Shown here piece after piece: positions 8,047 to 15,997 of a stretch of DNA of 47,311 bases (position 1 is its first letter; the number at the start of each line of letters is the position of its first letter). The stretch is from Nonomuraea ceibae. Its GTDB lineage: Bacteria > Actinomycetota > Actinomycetes > Streptosporangiales > Streptosporangiaceae. Location of the stretch: contig NZ_JAHKRO010000060.1 of the NCBI RefSeq assembly GCF_019396325.1, forward strand, positions 9,241 through 56,551, read 5' to 3'. The translations under genes and the position numbers were made by a program. Below the pieces are notes generated by a model. That model ran no database searches, was not told the DNA's origin, and saw nothing but the letters and a program-made list of their open reading frames with translations.

Positions 8047-9365
8047 AGGGTCTCCTTGATTCGGGCGAGCCGCCCGTAGCGGGCGATGAACGGCAGGCTG
8101 AGCAGCATGAGCACGGCGGGCAGCGCGGTGAAGCCGAGCAGCAGCCCGGTCAGCGCGGCCGGCTCCTGGGCGACGGGCGTCTCGGCGGGCGCGGAGGCGA
8201 ACCCGGACAGCGTGAGCACGAGCGCGAACAGCCCGGGGCCGAGCGCCAGCCCGGCGGTCTCGCCCGCCGTCCACAGCCCGGTGAACGCGCCCGCCTGCGC
8301 GTGTCCCGTACGGGCGCTGTCGGCGTGCACGGTGTCGGGCAGCATGGCGAGCGGCAGGAGTTGCAGCGCGGCGTAGCAGACGCCGGCGACCGCGACGAGC
8401 GCCAGCGTGGCGGTGAGCGAGCGGGCCTGGACGGCGGGCACGAGCGCGAGCGTGACCAGCCCGAAGCCGACCGTGGCCACCAGGTAGCAGCGCACCGGGC
8501 CGTGCCGCCGGGACAGCCGGGCCCACACCGGCACGGCGGCCGTGCTGGGGGCGACGAGGCAGACGAACAGCACGGTCGTCAGCCCGTAGTCGCCCAGCCG
8601 GTAGGAGGCCACGTACGGCGCGCCCGCGAGCATGACGGCCACGCCGAGCGCCTGCGTGACGAACGCGGCGAGCAGCGCGAAGAAGGCGGCGTTGCCGCGC
8701 GCCAGCCGGAAGGCGGCCACGACGCCGAGCGGGCGCGGGCCGGGCCGCGAGTCGACCCAGCGGGTGGACAGCGTCGCGGTGACCAGCGCGACCGCCATCA
8801 CCGCGGCCACGGTGACGCCCATGACCGCGTAGCCGCCCCGGCCGCCGCCGGCCAGGTCGACCACGGCCGGGGCCAGCCCGCCCGCGACGAGGATGCCGAC
8901 GGTCAGGCAGACCACCCGCCAGGACATGATCCGGGTGCGTTCGGCGGGGGAGGCGGACATCTCGGCGGGCAGCGCCACGTACGGCACCTGGAAGCAGGCG
9001 AACGCGGAGGCCGCGAGCAGGAACGCGCCGCCCGCCCACAGCCAGCCGGGCACGTCGCCGGGCACGGCGAACATCAGCGCGAACGTCACCGGCAGCGCCG
9101 CCGAGCCCGCCAGCAGCAGCCGGGTCCGCCGCCCGGTGCGCACGGCCTCGCGGTCGCTGGCCGCGCCGACGAGCGGGTTGAGCAGCACGTCCCAGATCTT
9201 CGGCGTCACCAGCACGGCCCCGGCCACGGCGGCGGGCACGCCGAGCATGTCGGTCAGGTAGTAGAGCAGCAGCAGTCCCGGCACGGCGGAGAAGACGCCG
9301 GTGCCGACCGAGCCCGCGCCGTAGCCGAGCAGCCGCCCGCGCCCGAGGCGTCCGGCGGTCGTCAC
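8043..9365 (-). CDS. MFS transporter, GPH (MelB-like) family
   Basis: 440-residue membrane protein with about twelve hydrophobic segments. The N-terminus (LLGYGAGSVGTGVFSAVPGLLLLYYLTD split over helices 1-2) and VTPKIWDVLLNPLVGAASD, followed by TGRRTR in the first cytoplasmic loop, are the marks of the glycoside-pentoside-hexuronide cation symporter family. The GTG start at 9365 overlaps the TetR stop by four bases and the gene's own stop overlaps the lyase start, so all three are coupled. It probably moves the substrate or product of the PLP enzyme under TetR control. Direction of transport is unknown. Confidence 0.85.
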   Translation of the reverse strand: MTTAGRLGRGRLLGYGAGSVGTGVFSAVPGLLLLYYLTDMLGVPAAVAGAVLVTPKIWDVLLNPLVGAASDREAVRTGRRTRLLLAGSAALPVTFALMFAVPGDVPGWLWAGGAFLLAASAFACFQVPYVALPAEMSASPAERTRIMSWRVVCLTVGILVAGGLAPAVVDLAGGGRGGYAVMGVTVAAVMAVALVTATLSTRWVDSRPGPRPLGVVAAFRLARGNAAFFALLAAFVTQALGVAVMLAGAPYVASYRLGDYGLTTVLFVCLVAPSTAAVPVWARLSRRHGPVRCYLVATVGFGLVTLALVPAVQARSLTATLALVAVAGVCYAALQLLPLAMLPDTVHADSARTGHAQAGAFTGLWTAGETAGLALGPGLFALVLTLSGFASAPAETPVAQEPAALTGLLLGFTALPAVLMLLSLPFIARYGRLARIKETL

Positions 9366-9979
9366 GGCGCCTGGCCTGGCAGGCCGAGCGTGCGGTGCAG
9401 CGACAGGTGCAGGTGGGCGCGGAAGCGGCGCAGCGCCTCGCGGTCGCCCGCGCCCCGGCGGCGGCCGTCGGCGTCGAGCACGCCGCCCTTGGCGAATCCG
9501 TGGACGCACCAGACCACCGACCACACCGCGTACTCCAGGTCGAGGCCGGGGTCGATGAGCCGCGACTCGACCGAGGGCCGCAGCGCGACGGCGACGGCGC
9601 CGACCAGCGGCAGGACGTAGCGCCGCTCCAGCTCGTTGACGTCGCCGGCGTCGGACAGCCACCGGTGCATCCACAGCGCGGGCACCTCGGGGCGGGCCAC
9701 GCAGAAGTCGAGGTAGGCGTCGATCAGGCCGTGGATGGCGGCCACCGGATCGTCGCCGGGCAGCTCGGCCAGCGCCGCCTCCAGCGCCTCGCGTTCGGCC
9801 CGGTGGGCGTGCTCCATCACCGCCAGGTAGAGCTCCCGCTTGCCGCCCACGTGGTAGTTGACGGTGGCGATGTTGAGCCCGGCGGCCTCGGCGATCCGCC
9901 TGGTGGAGGTGCCCGCGTAGCCGTGCGCCGCGAACAGCTCCGTCGCGACCTTGAGGATCGTCTCCGCTGGGGTGGTCAT
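9362..9979 (-). CDS. TetR-family transcriptional regulator
   Basis: 205 residues. The N-terminal HTH (about 5-52: ILKVATELFAAHGYAGTSTRRIAEAAGLN, then ATVNYHVGGKRELY) is a textbook TetR DNA-binding domain. The remainder is an all-helical ligand domain, rich in Trp near 150-160 (YAVWSVVWCVHGFAKGG). It is the first gene of the operon with the MFS transporter and PLP lyase. A perfect 14-base palindrome lies 12-25 bases upstream of its ATG, which predicts autorepression of the whole operon. Confidence 0.92.
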   Translation of the reverse strand: MTTPAETILKVATELFAAHGYAGTSTRRIAEAAGLNIATVNYHVGGKRELYLAVMEHAHRAEREALEAALAELPGDDPVAAIHGLIDAYLDFCVARPEVPALWMHRWLSDAGDVNELERRYVLPLVGAVAVALRPSVESRLIDPGLDLEYAVWSVVWCVHGFAKGGVLDADGRRRGAGDREALRRFRAHLHLSLHRTLGLPGQAP

Positions 9980-9990
9980 GGCCCGAACTT

Positions 9991-10004
9991 ATCAATCGAT
10001 TGAT
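9991..10004. promoter_or_regulatory. Palindromic operator, probable TetR site
   Basis: ATCAATCGATTGAT is a perfect 14-base palindrome between the divergent tetR (ATG at 9979) and lacI (ATG at 10070) genes. It is embedded in an outer TTATC...GATAA pair (9989-9993 and 10008-10012). Size, symmetry and position fit a TetR operator. The assignment to this TetR is inferred from adjacency. Confidence 0.7.
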
Positions 10005-10037
10005 GGAGATAACAGGGCGCTGAATCCGGCCCTGTCC

Positions 10038-10054
10038 TGTTAGCGTTATCGGCA
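10038..10054 (+). promoter_or_regulatory. LacI-type operator upstream of lacI-family gene
   Basis: TGTTAGCGTTATCGGCA contains the near-palindromic core TGTTAGCG/TTATC around a central CG, as expected for LacI-family operators. It sits 16 bases before the regulator's ATG. Sixteen of the seventeen bases recur before the arabinofuranosidase gene at 12620-12636, so the regulator probably controls itself and that enzyme. Confidence 0.7.
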
Positions 10055-10069
10055 AGGGGGTGAGCGGCC

Positions 10070-11101
10070 ATGGCCGGGAAGTCCGACGAACGCAGCCCGC
10101 GCACCAGGCCGGCGGTGCTGGGGGACGTCGCCGCACTGGCGGGGGTCTCGGCGATGACGGTCTCCCGGGTGCTCAACAAGCCCGACCGGGTGCGCGCCGA
10201 GACGCGCGAGCGCGTCCTCGCCGCCGTGCGCGAGCTCGACTACTGGCCCAACTCGGCCGCGCGCCAGCTCGTCACCGGCCGCTCCGGCGTGCTCGGCGTG
10301 GTCAGCATCGACACCACCCTGTACGGCCCGGCGTCCACGCTCTACTGCATCGAGCAGACCGCCAGGCTCAGCGGCTACAGCGTGAGCATCGCCAGTCTGA
10401 GCCTGCTGAGCCGGCACTCCATCGAGGAGGCCGTGCACCGGCTGCGCTCCCAGTCGGTCGACGGCGTCGTCATCCTCGCCCCGCACGAGTCGGCCGCCGA
10501 CGGCCTGCGCCACCTGCCGCCCGACCTGCCCGTGGTGGCGGTCGACGCGGGGGAGGACATCCCGGTCCCGGTGGTCACCGTCGACCAGCAGGCCGGCGCC
10601 GAGCACGTCACCCGCCACCTGCTCGACCTCGGCCACGAGAGCGTGTGGCACCTGGGCGGGCCGGTCGACTGGCTCGACGCCAACTACCGGATCGACGGCT
10701 GGCGGGCGGTGCTGGAGGACCACGACCGGCCGGTGCACGAGCCGCTGCGCGGCGACTGGTCCCCGCGCTCCGGCTACGAGCTGGGCAGGCGGCTGGCCGC
10801 CGACCCGGCGGTGACCGCCGTGTTCGTGGGCAACGACCAGATGGCGCTCGGCATGCTGCGCGCCCTGCGCGAGGCCGGCCGCCGGGTGCCCGAGGACGTG
10901 AGCGTCGTGGGCTTCGACGACGTGCCCGAGTCGGCCTACTACTCGCCCCCGCTCACCACCGTGCGCCAGGACTTCGGCGAGGTCGGCAGGCACGCCTTCC
11001 ACCTGCTGCTGGACCGCATGGCGGGCAAGGGCGAAGGGGCGCGGCGGCTGGTCGAGCCGCAGCTCGTGGTCCGCGAGAGCACCGCGCCCCCGCCCCGCTA
11101 G
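10070..11101 (+). CDS. LacI-family transcriptional regulator
   Basis: 343 residues. The HTH with hinge helix (about 17-62: LGDVAALAGVSAMTVSRVLN, then RVRAETRERVLAAVRELDYWPN) is typical. The periplasmic-binding-protein-like sensor domain follows (GVLGVVSIDTTLYGP, then SVVGFDDVPESAYYSPPLTTVRQDF near the C-terminus). It is convergent with a GH51 arabinofuranosidase whose stop codon overlaps its own, and both genes carry the same operator. The simplest reading is a sugar-responsive repressor, with arabinose or an arabino-oligosaccharide as inducer; the ligand is inferred from the target gene. Confidence 0.93.
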   Translation: MAGKSDERSPRTRPAVLGDVAALAGVSAMTVSRVLNKPDRVRAETRERVLAAVRELDYWPNSAARQLVTGRSGVLGVVSIDTTLYGPASTLYCIEQTARLSGYSVSIASLSLLSRHSIEEAVHRLRSQSVDGVVILAPHESAADGLRHLPPDLPVVAVDAGEDIPVPVVTVDQQAGAEHVTRHLLDLGHESVWHLGGPVDWLDANYRIDGWRAVLEDHDRPVHEPLRGDWSPRSGYELGRRLAADPAVTAVFVGNDQMALGMLRALREAGRRVPEDVSVVGFDDVPESAYYSPPLTTVRQDFGEVGRHAFHLLLDRMAGKGEGARRLVEPQLVVRESTAPPPR

Positions 11102-12588
11102 GCCAGGTGGATCACGTTCCACGACACCGGCGGCAGCAGCACCCGCATCGGGTCGTGCTCGACGTCCGGGTTGGCGCGGGGGCCGATCCGGTCAGGGTCG
11201 TCGGCGGTGTTGCGCGCGTACACGTCGTCGTCGGTCAGCGTGGTCGCGGCCGTGATGCGGGCGCCGCCCAGCGCGCGGGCGCCGATCTCCAGCGAGAGCG
11301 GCGCGTCCGTCGAGCGGTTGACCGCGAACACCGTCACGCCCGCGTCGGAGCGGGTGGCCACCGCGTGCAGCAGCGGCACCTCGCCGTACTCGGCGGTCTC
11401 GTAGCTCGGTGAGACCGGCTCGACGCGCAGCACGTCGCCGGCCGCGTGCCGCGACGCCTGGGCGAACGGGTGGAAGGTGGTCTGCCGCCAGGCCCGGCCG
11501 CCCGGCTCGGTCATGATCGGCGCGATCACGTTGACGAGCTGGGCCAGCGAGGCGGCCGTCACCCGGTCGCTGTTGCGCAGCAGCGTGATCAGCAGCCCGC
11601 CGAAGGCCACCGCGTCGGCCAGGTGGTAGTGGTCCTCCAGCAGCGGCGGCGCCACCGGCCAGTCGGCGGGCGGCTCGGCGGCCTGGAAGCGCGACATGTA
11701 CCAGATGTTCCACTCGTCGAAGGAGATGTCGATGCGCTTGCGGGACTTGAGCCGGGCCCCGACGTGGTCGGCGGTGGCGACGACCGAGCGGATGAAGTAC
11801 TCCATGTCGGTCGAGCAGGCCAGGAAGCTGCCCAGGTCGCCGTTCTTCTCCTCGTAGTAGGCGTGGCAGGAGACGTAGTCGACCACGTCGTACGTCTCCT
11901 CCAGCACGGTCGCCTCCCACGCGCCGAACGTGGGCATCCCCGAGCCGGAGCTGCCGCAGGCGACGAGCTCCAGGTCGCGGTCCAGCACGCGCATGGCGCG
12001 GCCGGTCTCGGCGGCGAGCCTGCCGTACTCGCGGGCGGTCTTGTGCCCGGTCTGCCAGGGGCCGTCCATCTCGTTGCCCAGGCACCACATGCGGATGTCG
12101 TGGGGCTCCTTGGCGCCGTTGGCGACGCGCAGGTCCGACAGGGCGGTGCCGGACGGGTGGTTGCAGTATTCGAGCAGGTCGAGCGCCTCGGCGATGCCGC
12201 GCGTGCCGAGGTTGACGGCCATCATCGGCTCGACGCCGGCCTTGCGGCACCAGCGCATGAACTCGTCGACGCCGACCTCGTTCGTCTCGGTGCTGTGCCA
12301 GGCCAGGTCGAGCCGGCGCGGGCGCCGGGACTTGGGGCCGATGCCGTCCTCCCAGCGGTAGCCGGAGACGAAGTTGCCGCCGGGGTAGCGGACGGTGGTG
12401 ACGCCCAGCTCGCGGGTCAGGTCGAGGACGTCGCGCCGGAACCCGTCGTCGTCGGCGCGGGGGTGGCCGGGCTCGTAGATGCCCTCGTAGACGCATCGGC
12501 CCAGGTGCTCGACGAAGGCGCCGAAGGTGCGGCGGCGCACGGGGGCCACCCGGAACGCGGGGTCGATCGTCAGGTGCGCCGTCTGCAC
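11098..12588 (-). CDS. GH51 alpha-L-arabinofuranosidase
   Basis: 496-residue cytoplasmic glycosidase that removes terminal arabinofuranosyl residues. The GH51 signatures are clear: FGAFVEHLGRCVYEGIYEPGH near the start, TVRYPGGNFVSGYRWEDGIGP, the acid/base Glu 173 in CLGNEMDGPW and the nucleophile Glu 292 in SFDEWNIWY. A beta-sandwich domain closes the protein. The GTG at 12588 has AGGAG seven bases upstream; an in-frame TTG at 12603 would lie ahead of that site. The LacI-type operator at 12620 and the adjacent convergent lacI gene point to induction by the sugar. No signal peptide is visible, so it works on imported oligosaccharides. Confidence 0.93.
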   Translation of the reverse strand: MQTAHLTIDPAFRVAPVRRRTFGAFVEHLGRCVYEGIYEPGHPRADDDGFRRDVLDLTRELGVTTVRYPGGNFVSGYRWEDGIGPKSRRPRRLDLAWHSTETNEVGVDEFMRWCRKAGVEPMMAVNLGTRGIAEALDLLEYCNHPSGTALSDLRVANGAKEPHDIRMWCLGNEMDGPWQTGHKTAREYGRLAAETGRAMRVLDRDLELVACGSSGSGMPTFGAWEATVLEETYDVVDYVSCHAYYEEKNGDLGSFLACSTDMEYFIRSVVATADHVGARLKSRKRIDISFDEWNIWYMSRFQAAEPPADWPVAPPLLEDHYHLADAVAFGGLLITLLRNSDRVTAASLAQLVNVIAPIMTEPGGRAWRQTTFHPFAQASRHAAGDVLRVEPVSPSYETAEYGEVPLLHAVATRSDAGVTVFAVNRSTDAPLSLEIGARALGGARITAATTLTDDDVYARNTADDPDRIGPRANPDVEHDPMRVLLPPVSWNVIHLA

Positions 12589-12619
12589 GTGGCTGCTCCT
12601 CAATACCGGGTCCCCCGAT

Positions 12620-12636
12620 TGTTAGCGTTATCAGCA
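12620..12636 (-). promoter_or_regulatory. LacI-type operator upstream of arabinofuranosidase
   Basis: TGTTAGCGTTATCAGCA repeats the lacI-proximal site with one change. It lies 32-48 bases upstream of the GH51 GTG start, where repressor binding would block the promoter. The remaining leader up to the HATPase gene (12637-12820) holds two short hairpins: CCCCGG/CCGGGG at 12730-12746 and CCTGT/ACAGG at 12764-12779. Neither has a clear assignment. Confidence 0.7.
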
Positions 12637-12820
12637 GTGGGGTCAAGGGTGCGGAAAGCGGTTGCAGGAACGCCCTGACGGCGTCGTTCCTTACACGGGC
12701 CTGGCCGGACAGTAGCGAAGTTGTCACTTCCCCGGGACAGCCGGGGGTTCAACCTGGCAACCTCCTGTGTTCGTACAGGTTGGGGACGGCACCCTCCGCC
12801 CGGTTGAGGAAAGGGACGAC

Positions 12821-13243
12821 ATGCTGCGATCCGCTCCGCAGAGCCGAATCCAGTACGCATGGCCGCTGCCCGGCGACGCCTTGGCCGTGCGCCACGCCCG
12901 CACCACCATCCGGGACCTGCTGACCGGGCTCGGCCTGCCCGCCGACCTCGTCGACGACGCGGTGCTGATGACCAGCGAGCTGGTCACCAACGCCCTGCTG
13001 TACGGCGACGCGCCGTACGAGCTGGCCGTGAACGCCGGGCGGAAGGAGATCGTCTGCGTGGTGGTCGACAGCGGCAGGCCGCTGCCCGCCCAGCGCCCGC
13101 CTGACCTGGACGCCGAGCGGGGGCGCGGCCTGCACATCGTGGCGGCGCTGTCCGACGGCTTCTACGGCTGCCATCCGCAGCGCTACGTCACGAGCCCCGA
13201 CCGGACGGGCAAGGCCACCTGGTTCGCCCTGCCCCGCGGTTGA
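12821..13243 (+). CDS. HATPase-domain anti-sigma-factor-like kinase (RsbW/SpoIIAB type)
   Basis: 140 residues forming a single histidine-kinase-like ATPase fold. The N box is seen in DAVLMTSELVTNALLYGDAPY and the G box in ERGRGLHIVAALSDG. There is no phospho-acceptor or membrane segment. Actinomycetes carry many such free HATPase proteins; some bind sigma factors or anti-sigma antagonists, most are uncharacterised. ATG 12821 follows GAGGAAAGGG; an in-frame GTG at 12767 would add 18 residues without a good ribosome binding site. No sigma factor is adjacent, so its partner cannot be told from here. Confidence 0.85.
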   Translation: MLRSAPQSRIQYAWPLPGDALAVRHARTTIRDLLTGLGLPADLVDDAVLMTSELVTNALLYGDAPYELAVNAGRKEIVCVVVDSGRPLPAQRPPDLDAERGRGLHIVAALSDGFYGCHPQRYVTSPDRTGKATWFALPRG

Positions 13244-13255
13244 CCGCCGCGCGCG

Positions 13256-13756
13256 TCAGGCGTCGCCGACGAGCAGCCGGTGCCGCACGTCCGCGTACTC
13301 CTCGTAGCTGATGCGGCCGTCGCCGTCGGCGTCGGCCTCCTGGAAGGCCGCCGCCAGGCCGTCGGCGGGACGGCTCCACAGCGCCCTGAACTCCTCGGCC
13401 GCCAGGGCGCCGTCGCCGTCGCGGTCGGCCAGCTCGAACGTGGCCCGGAACATCGGCGCGAGCACCTGCGACATCGTGCCGCTGCGCACCATCGACTCGA
13501 AGGACCGGACGTACTCGTCCAGCGAGATCTGCTCGTCGTGGTCGAGGTCCATGGCCCTGGCGTGCGAAGCCCAGGTGGCCGCGTACGCCTCGATGACGGA
13601 CCGGCCCTGCGGGCTGTCGGGGGCGACGCCGGCCGCGGTGCATCGGCGCTCGGCCAGCGCCACGTAGTCGTCCCTGGTCAGGGCGCCGTCGCCATCGGTG
13701 TCGAGATCCTTGAAGTTACGCTCGGCACACCTGCGGAGCACATTTCCGTCGTTCAC
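13256..13756 (-). CDS. EF-hand calcium-binding protein, four EF-hands
   Basis: 166-residue cytosolic protein with four canonical calcium loops: DLDTDGDGALTRDD (about 17-30), DLDHDEQISLDEY (about 70-82), DRDGDGALAAEEF (about 110-122) and DADGDGRISYEEY (about 142-154). Each keeps the acidic positions 1, 3, 5 and 12. This is the calmodulin/calerythrin-like sarcoplasmic-type layout common in actinomycetes, likely a calcium buffer or sensor. The GTG start has AGGAG six bases upstream. Its 3' end is 12 bases from the convergent HATPase gene. Confidence 0.92.
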   Translation of the reverse strand: MNDGNVLRRCAERNFKDLDTDGDGALTRDDYVALAERRCTAAGVAPDSPQGRSVIEAYAATWASHARAMDLDHDEQISLDEYVRSFESMVRSGTMSQVLAPMFRATFELADRDGDGALAAEEFRALWSRPADGLAAAFQEADADGDGRISYEEYADVRHRLLVGDA

Positions 13757-13773
13757 CGCGACTCCTCTCGAAG

Positions 13774-13788
13774 AGTGATTGATTCACT
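13774..13788. promoter_or_regulatory. Short inverted repeat upstream of EF-hand gene
   Basis: AGTGA-TTGAT-TCACT is an exact 5-5-5 inverted repeat in the 90-base gap between the divergent EF-hand gene and the small secreted-protein gene. It could be an operator for either. It is short enough that chance cannot be excluded. Confidence 0.3.
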
Positions 13789-13846
13789 ACTCACAGTAGC
13801 CGATACTTGATCAGCTCCCCCCGAAACGCCGACGATGGGGGAGAAC

Positions 13847-14311
13847 ATGAGGCTGTTCGTTGGGATCGGAATCGTCGTGGCGCTCGGTCTGGCCGGCGGC
13901 CTGACGGCCGAGGTCACCGCCCCGGCCCCGGCCCGTGCCGACCACGGCCCGCTGCGCTGGACCGACGAGTGGACCGGGGTGAAGATCAGGCCGCGGCGGC
14001 CCCGGCAGGACAGCGACGTGCGGGTGCTGGTCCGCTGCCCGTTCGAGGCCAACCGGGCCATCGTGGCGACCAAGCCGTTCAACCCGCCGGGTTCCTTCAA
14101 GTTCCGCCGCGAGCTCGGCATCGGCATCGACGACGGGCGCGGCTTCGACACCGAGACGATCGCGTTCGACGCGCTGCGCGGGCCGCGCCGGGTCACGCTG
14201 AAGTGCCTCAAGGTCACGATGTACGAGCATCCGCGCCGCCGGAAGGTCGAGGTGCTCAGCCGCTCGCACACGCACATCTTCGTGCGAAGGTTCAAGAAGG
14301 GGCGCTTCTAG
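13847..14311 (+). CDS. Small secreted protein of unknown function
   Basis: 154 residues, not recognised. A hydrophobic signal segment (MRLFVGIGIVVALGLAGGL) ends in an ALA-like APARADHG cleavage region near residue 30. The mature part is basic, with two Cys (RCPFEANR and LKCLKV) that could form a disulphide, and a very basic C-terminus (RRFKKGRF). ATG 13847 follows GGGGGAG; an ATG four codons upstream (13835) is also possible. It is divergent from the EF-hand gene, with no clear operon partner. Confidence 0.75.
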   Translation: MRLFVGIGIVVALGLAGGLTAEVTAPAPARADHGPLRWTDEWTGVKIRPRRPRQDSDVRVLVRCPFEANRAIVATKPFNPPGSFKFRRELGIGIDDGRGFDTETIAFDALRGPRRVTLKCLKVTMYEHPRRRKVEVLSRSHTHIFVRRFKKGRF

Positions 14312-14443
14312 CCTTTGGGGGTCATTCGTTCACCTGTCGTCTCGCCTGTGGTGTGTCGGCGTTCCTCGGTGTTTGATCACCGTATGAGAGGTTTCGCCTT
14401 CCCAGCCCCCGAACGGCCCAGGAACGACGAAAAGGCACACCGG

Positions 14444-15991
14444 ATGACCCCCGCCTCCCGAAGACAACTCCTCTCCTACGCCGCCGGCCTCGCCGGGCTC
14501 GCCGCCCTGAGCCAGGCGCCCAGCGGCTGGACCGACTCCGCGCCCGCGCTGCCCGCCAACCCGTTCACGCTCGGCGTCGCCTCCGGCGACCCGCGCCCGG
14601 ACAGCGTGGTGCTGTGGACCAGGCTGGCCCCCGAGCCGCTGGCCGACGACGGCTTCGGCGGCATGCCGCGCGAGCGGGTGCCGGTCCGCTGGGAGCTCGC
14701 CGAGGACGACGGCATGCGCCGGGTGATCCGCAAGGGCACCGCCACCGCCCACCCCGACCTCGCCCACTCCGTGCACGTCGAGGTGAACGGGCTGCGGCCG
14801 GGCCGCGAATACTGGTACCGGTTCGCCGTCGGCGGCGACACCAGCGCCGTCGGCCGCACCAAGACCGCGCCCGACCCGCGCATCGCCCCCGAGATCCGCT
14901 TCGCCTTCGCCTCCTGCCAGCAGTGGGAGGCCGGCTTCTACACCGCCTACAAGGACCTGGCGGCCCAGGACCTCGACCTGGTCGGCCACATGGGCGACTA
15001 CATCTACGAGTACGGCATCGGCGCCACCGGCGGCCAGCGCAGGACGCCGCTGTCGGCCGCGCACACCGCCGCCGTGATGACGCTCTCGCAGTATCGGCTG
15101 CGTTACGCGCTCACCAACTCCGACCCCGACCTCCAGGCCGCCCGCGCGGTCGCGCCCTGGTTCTTCATGGTCGACGACCACGACGTCGAGGACAACTGGG
15201 GCGCCGACCTGTCGCCCACCCGCATGGTGCCGGAGAACTTCCTGCGCCGCCGCGCCGCCGCCTTCCGCGCCTACTTCGAGAACCAGCCGGTGCGCCCCTC
15301 GACCCTGCCCGAGGGCCCCGACATGTCGCTGCACCACCGCCTCCGCTACGGCCGGCTGGCCACCTTCCACATCCTCGACGAGCGGCAGTTCCGCAGCCCC
15401 GCCAACATCACCCAGCGCCTCGACCCGAACCGCACCATGCTCGGCCACGAGCAGGAACGCTGGCTCGCCGACGGCCTGGCCTCCTCCCGCAGCACCTGGA
15501 ACCTCATCGCCAACCAGGTCCAGATGTTCCAGCTCGACCGGCTCACCGACCCCGGGCTCCAGCAGCTCAACCCCGACACCTGGGACGGCTACGCCGCCGG
15601 CCGCGACCGCCTCTGGGCCGAGATCGCCCGCCGCCGCGTCTCCAACCCGGTGGTCATCACCGGCGACGCGCACGTCAACTGCGCCGCCGAGCTCAAGGCC
15701 GACTGGGCGAACCCCGACTCCGCGACCGTCGGCGTCGAGTTCATGGGCACCTCCATCAGCTCCGGCGGCAACGGCGCCGACATGACCGCCGGAGGCCAGG
15801 AGTGGCTGGCCGCCAACCCGCACCTGAAGTTCTTCAACAGCCAGCGCGGATACGTGCGCTGCACCCTGTCCCGCGACCTCCTGCGGACGGACTTCGTGGT
15901 CGTCGACCGGGTCACCACGCCCGGCGGCGGCGCCTCGGTCCGCAGGTCGTTCGCCGTCGAGTCCGGCCGCCCGGCCCTCCAGGACGTGTGA
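14444..15991 (+). CDS. phoD: PhoD-like alkaline phosphatase, Tat-exported
   Basis: 515-residue phosphodiesterase/phosphatase. The N-terminus carries a twin-arginine signal (SRRQLL at residues 5-10, then a hydrophobic stretch to about 28). A fibronectin-like N-domain (FTLGVASGDPRPDSVVLWTRL) precedes the metallophosphatase core, with FASCQQWEAGFYTAY, HMGDYIYEYG, VDDHDVEDNW and VVITGDAHVN supplying the metal ligands of the PhoD family. ATG 14444 puts the Tat motif at the usual distance; an earlier ATG at 14384 would push it inward. Probably phosphate-starvation induced in its host, although no Pho box was identified here. Six bases separate it from the next secreted protein gene. Confidence 0.9.
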   Translation: MTPASRRQLLSYAAGLAGLAALSQAPSGWTDSAPALPANPFTLGVASGDPRPDSVVLWTRLAPEPLADDGFGGMPRERVPVRWELAEDDGMRRVIRKGTATAHPDLAHSVHVEVNGLRPGREYWYRFAVGGDTSAVGRTKTAPDPRIAPEIRFAFASCQQWEAGFYTAYKDLAAQDLDLVGHMGDYIYEYGIGATGGQRRTPLSAAHTAAVMTLSQYRLRYALTNSDPDLQAARAVAPWFFMVDDHDVEDNWGADLSPTRMVPENFLRRRAAAFRAYFENQPVRPSTLPEGPDMSLHHRLRYGRLATFHILDERQFRSPANITQRLDPNRTMLGHEQERWLADGLASSRSTWNLIANQVQMFQLDRLTDPGLQQLNPDTWDGYAAGRDRLWAEIARRRVSNPVVITGDAHVNCAAELKADWANPDSATVGVEFMGTSISSGGNGADMTAGGQEWLAANPHLKFFNSQRGYVRCTLSRDLLRTDFVVVDRVTTPGGGASVRRSFAVESGRPALQDV

Positions 15992-15997
15992 GGCCCC

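Noticed and set aside
13236..13247. GCGGT-TG-ACCGC hairpin between the HATPase and EF-hand genes
   Set aside because: Five-base stem overlapping the HATPase stop codon; too short to call a terminator in this GC-rich sequence.
14384..14443. Earlier ATG for the PhoD gene
   Set aside because: It would place the Tat motif 25 residues inside; the ATG at 14444 gives a normal twin-arginine signal.
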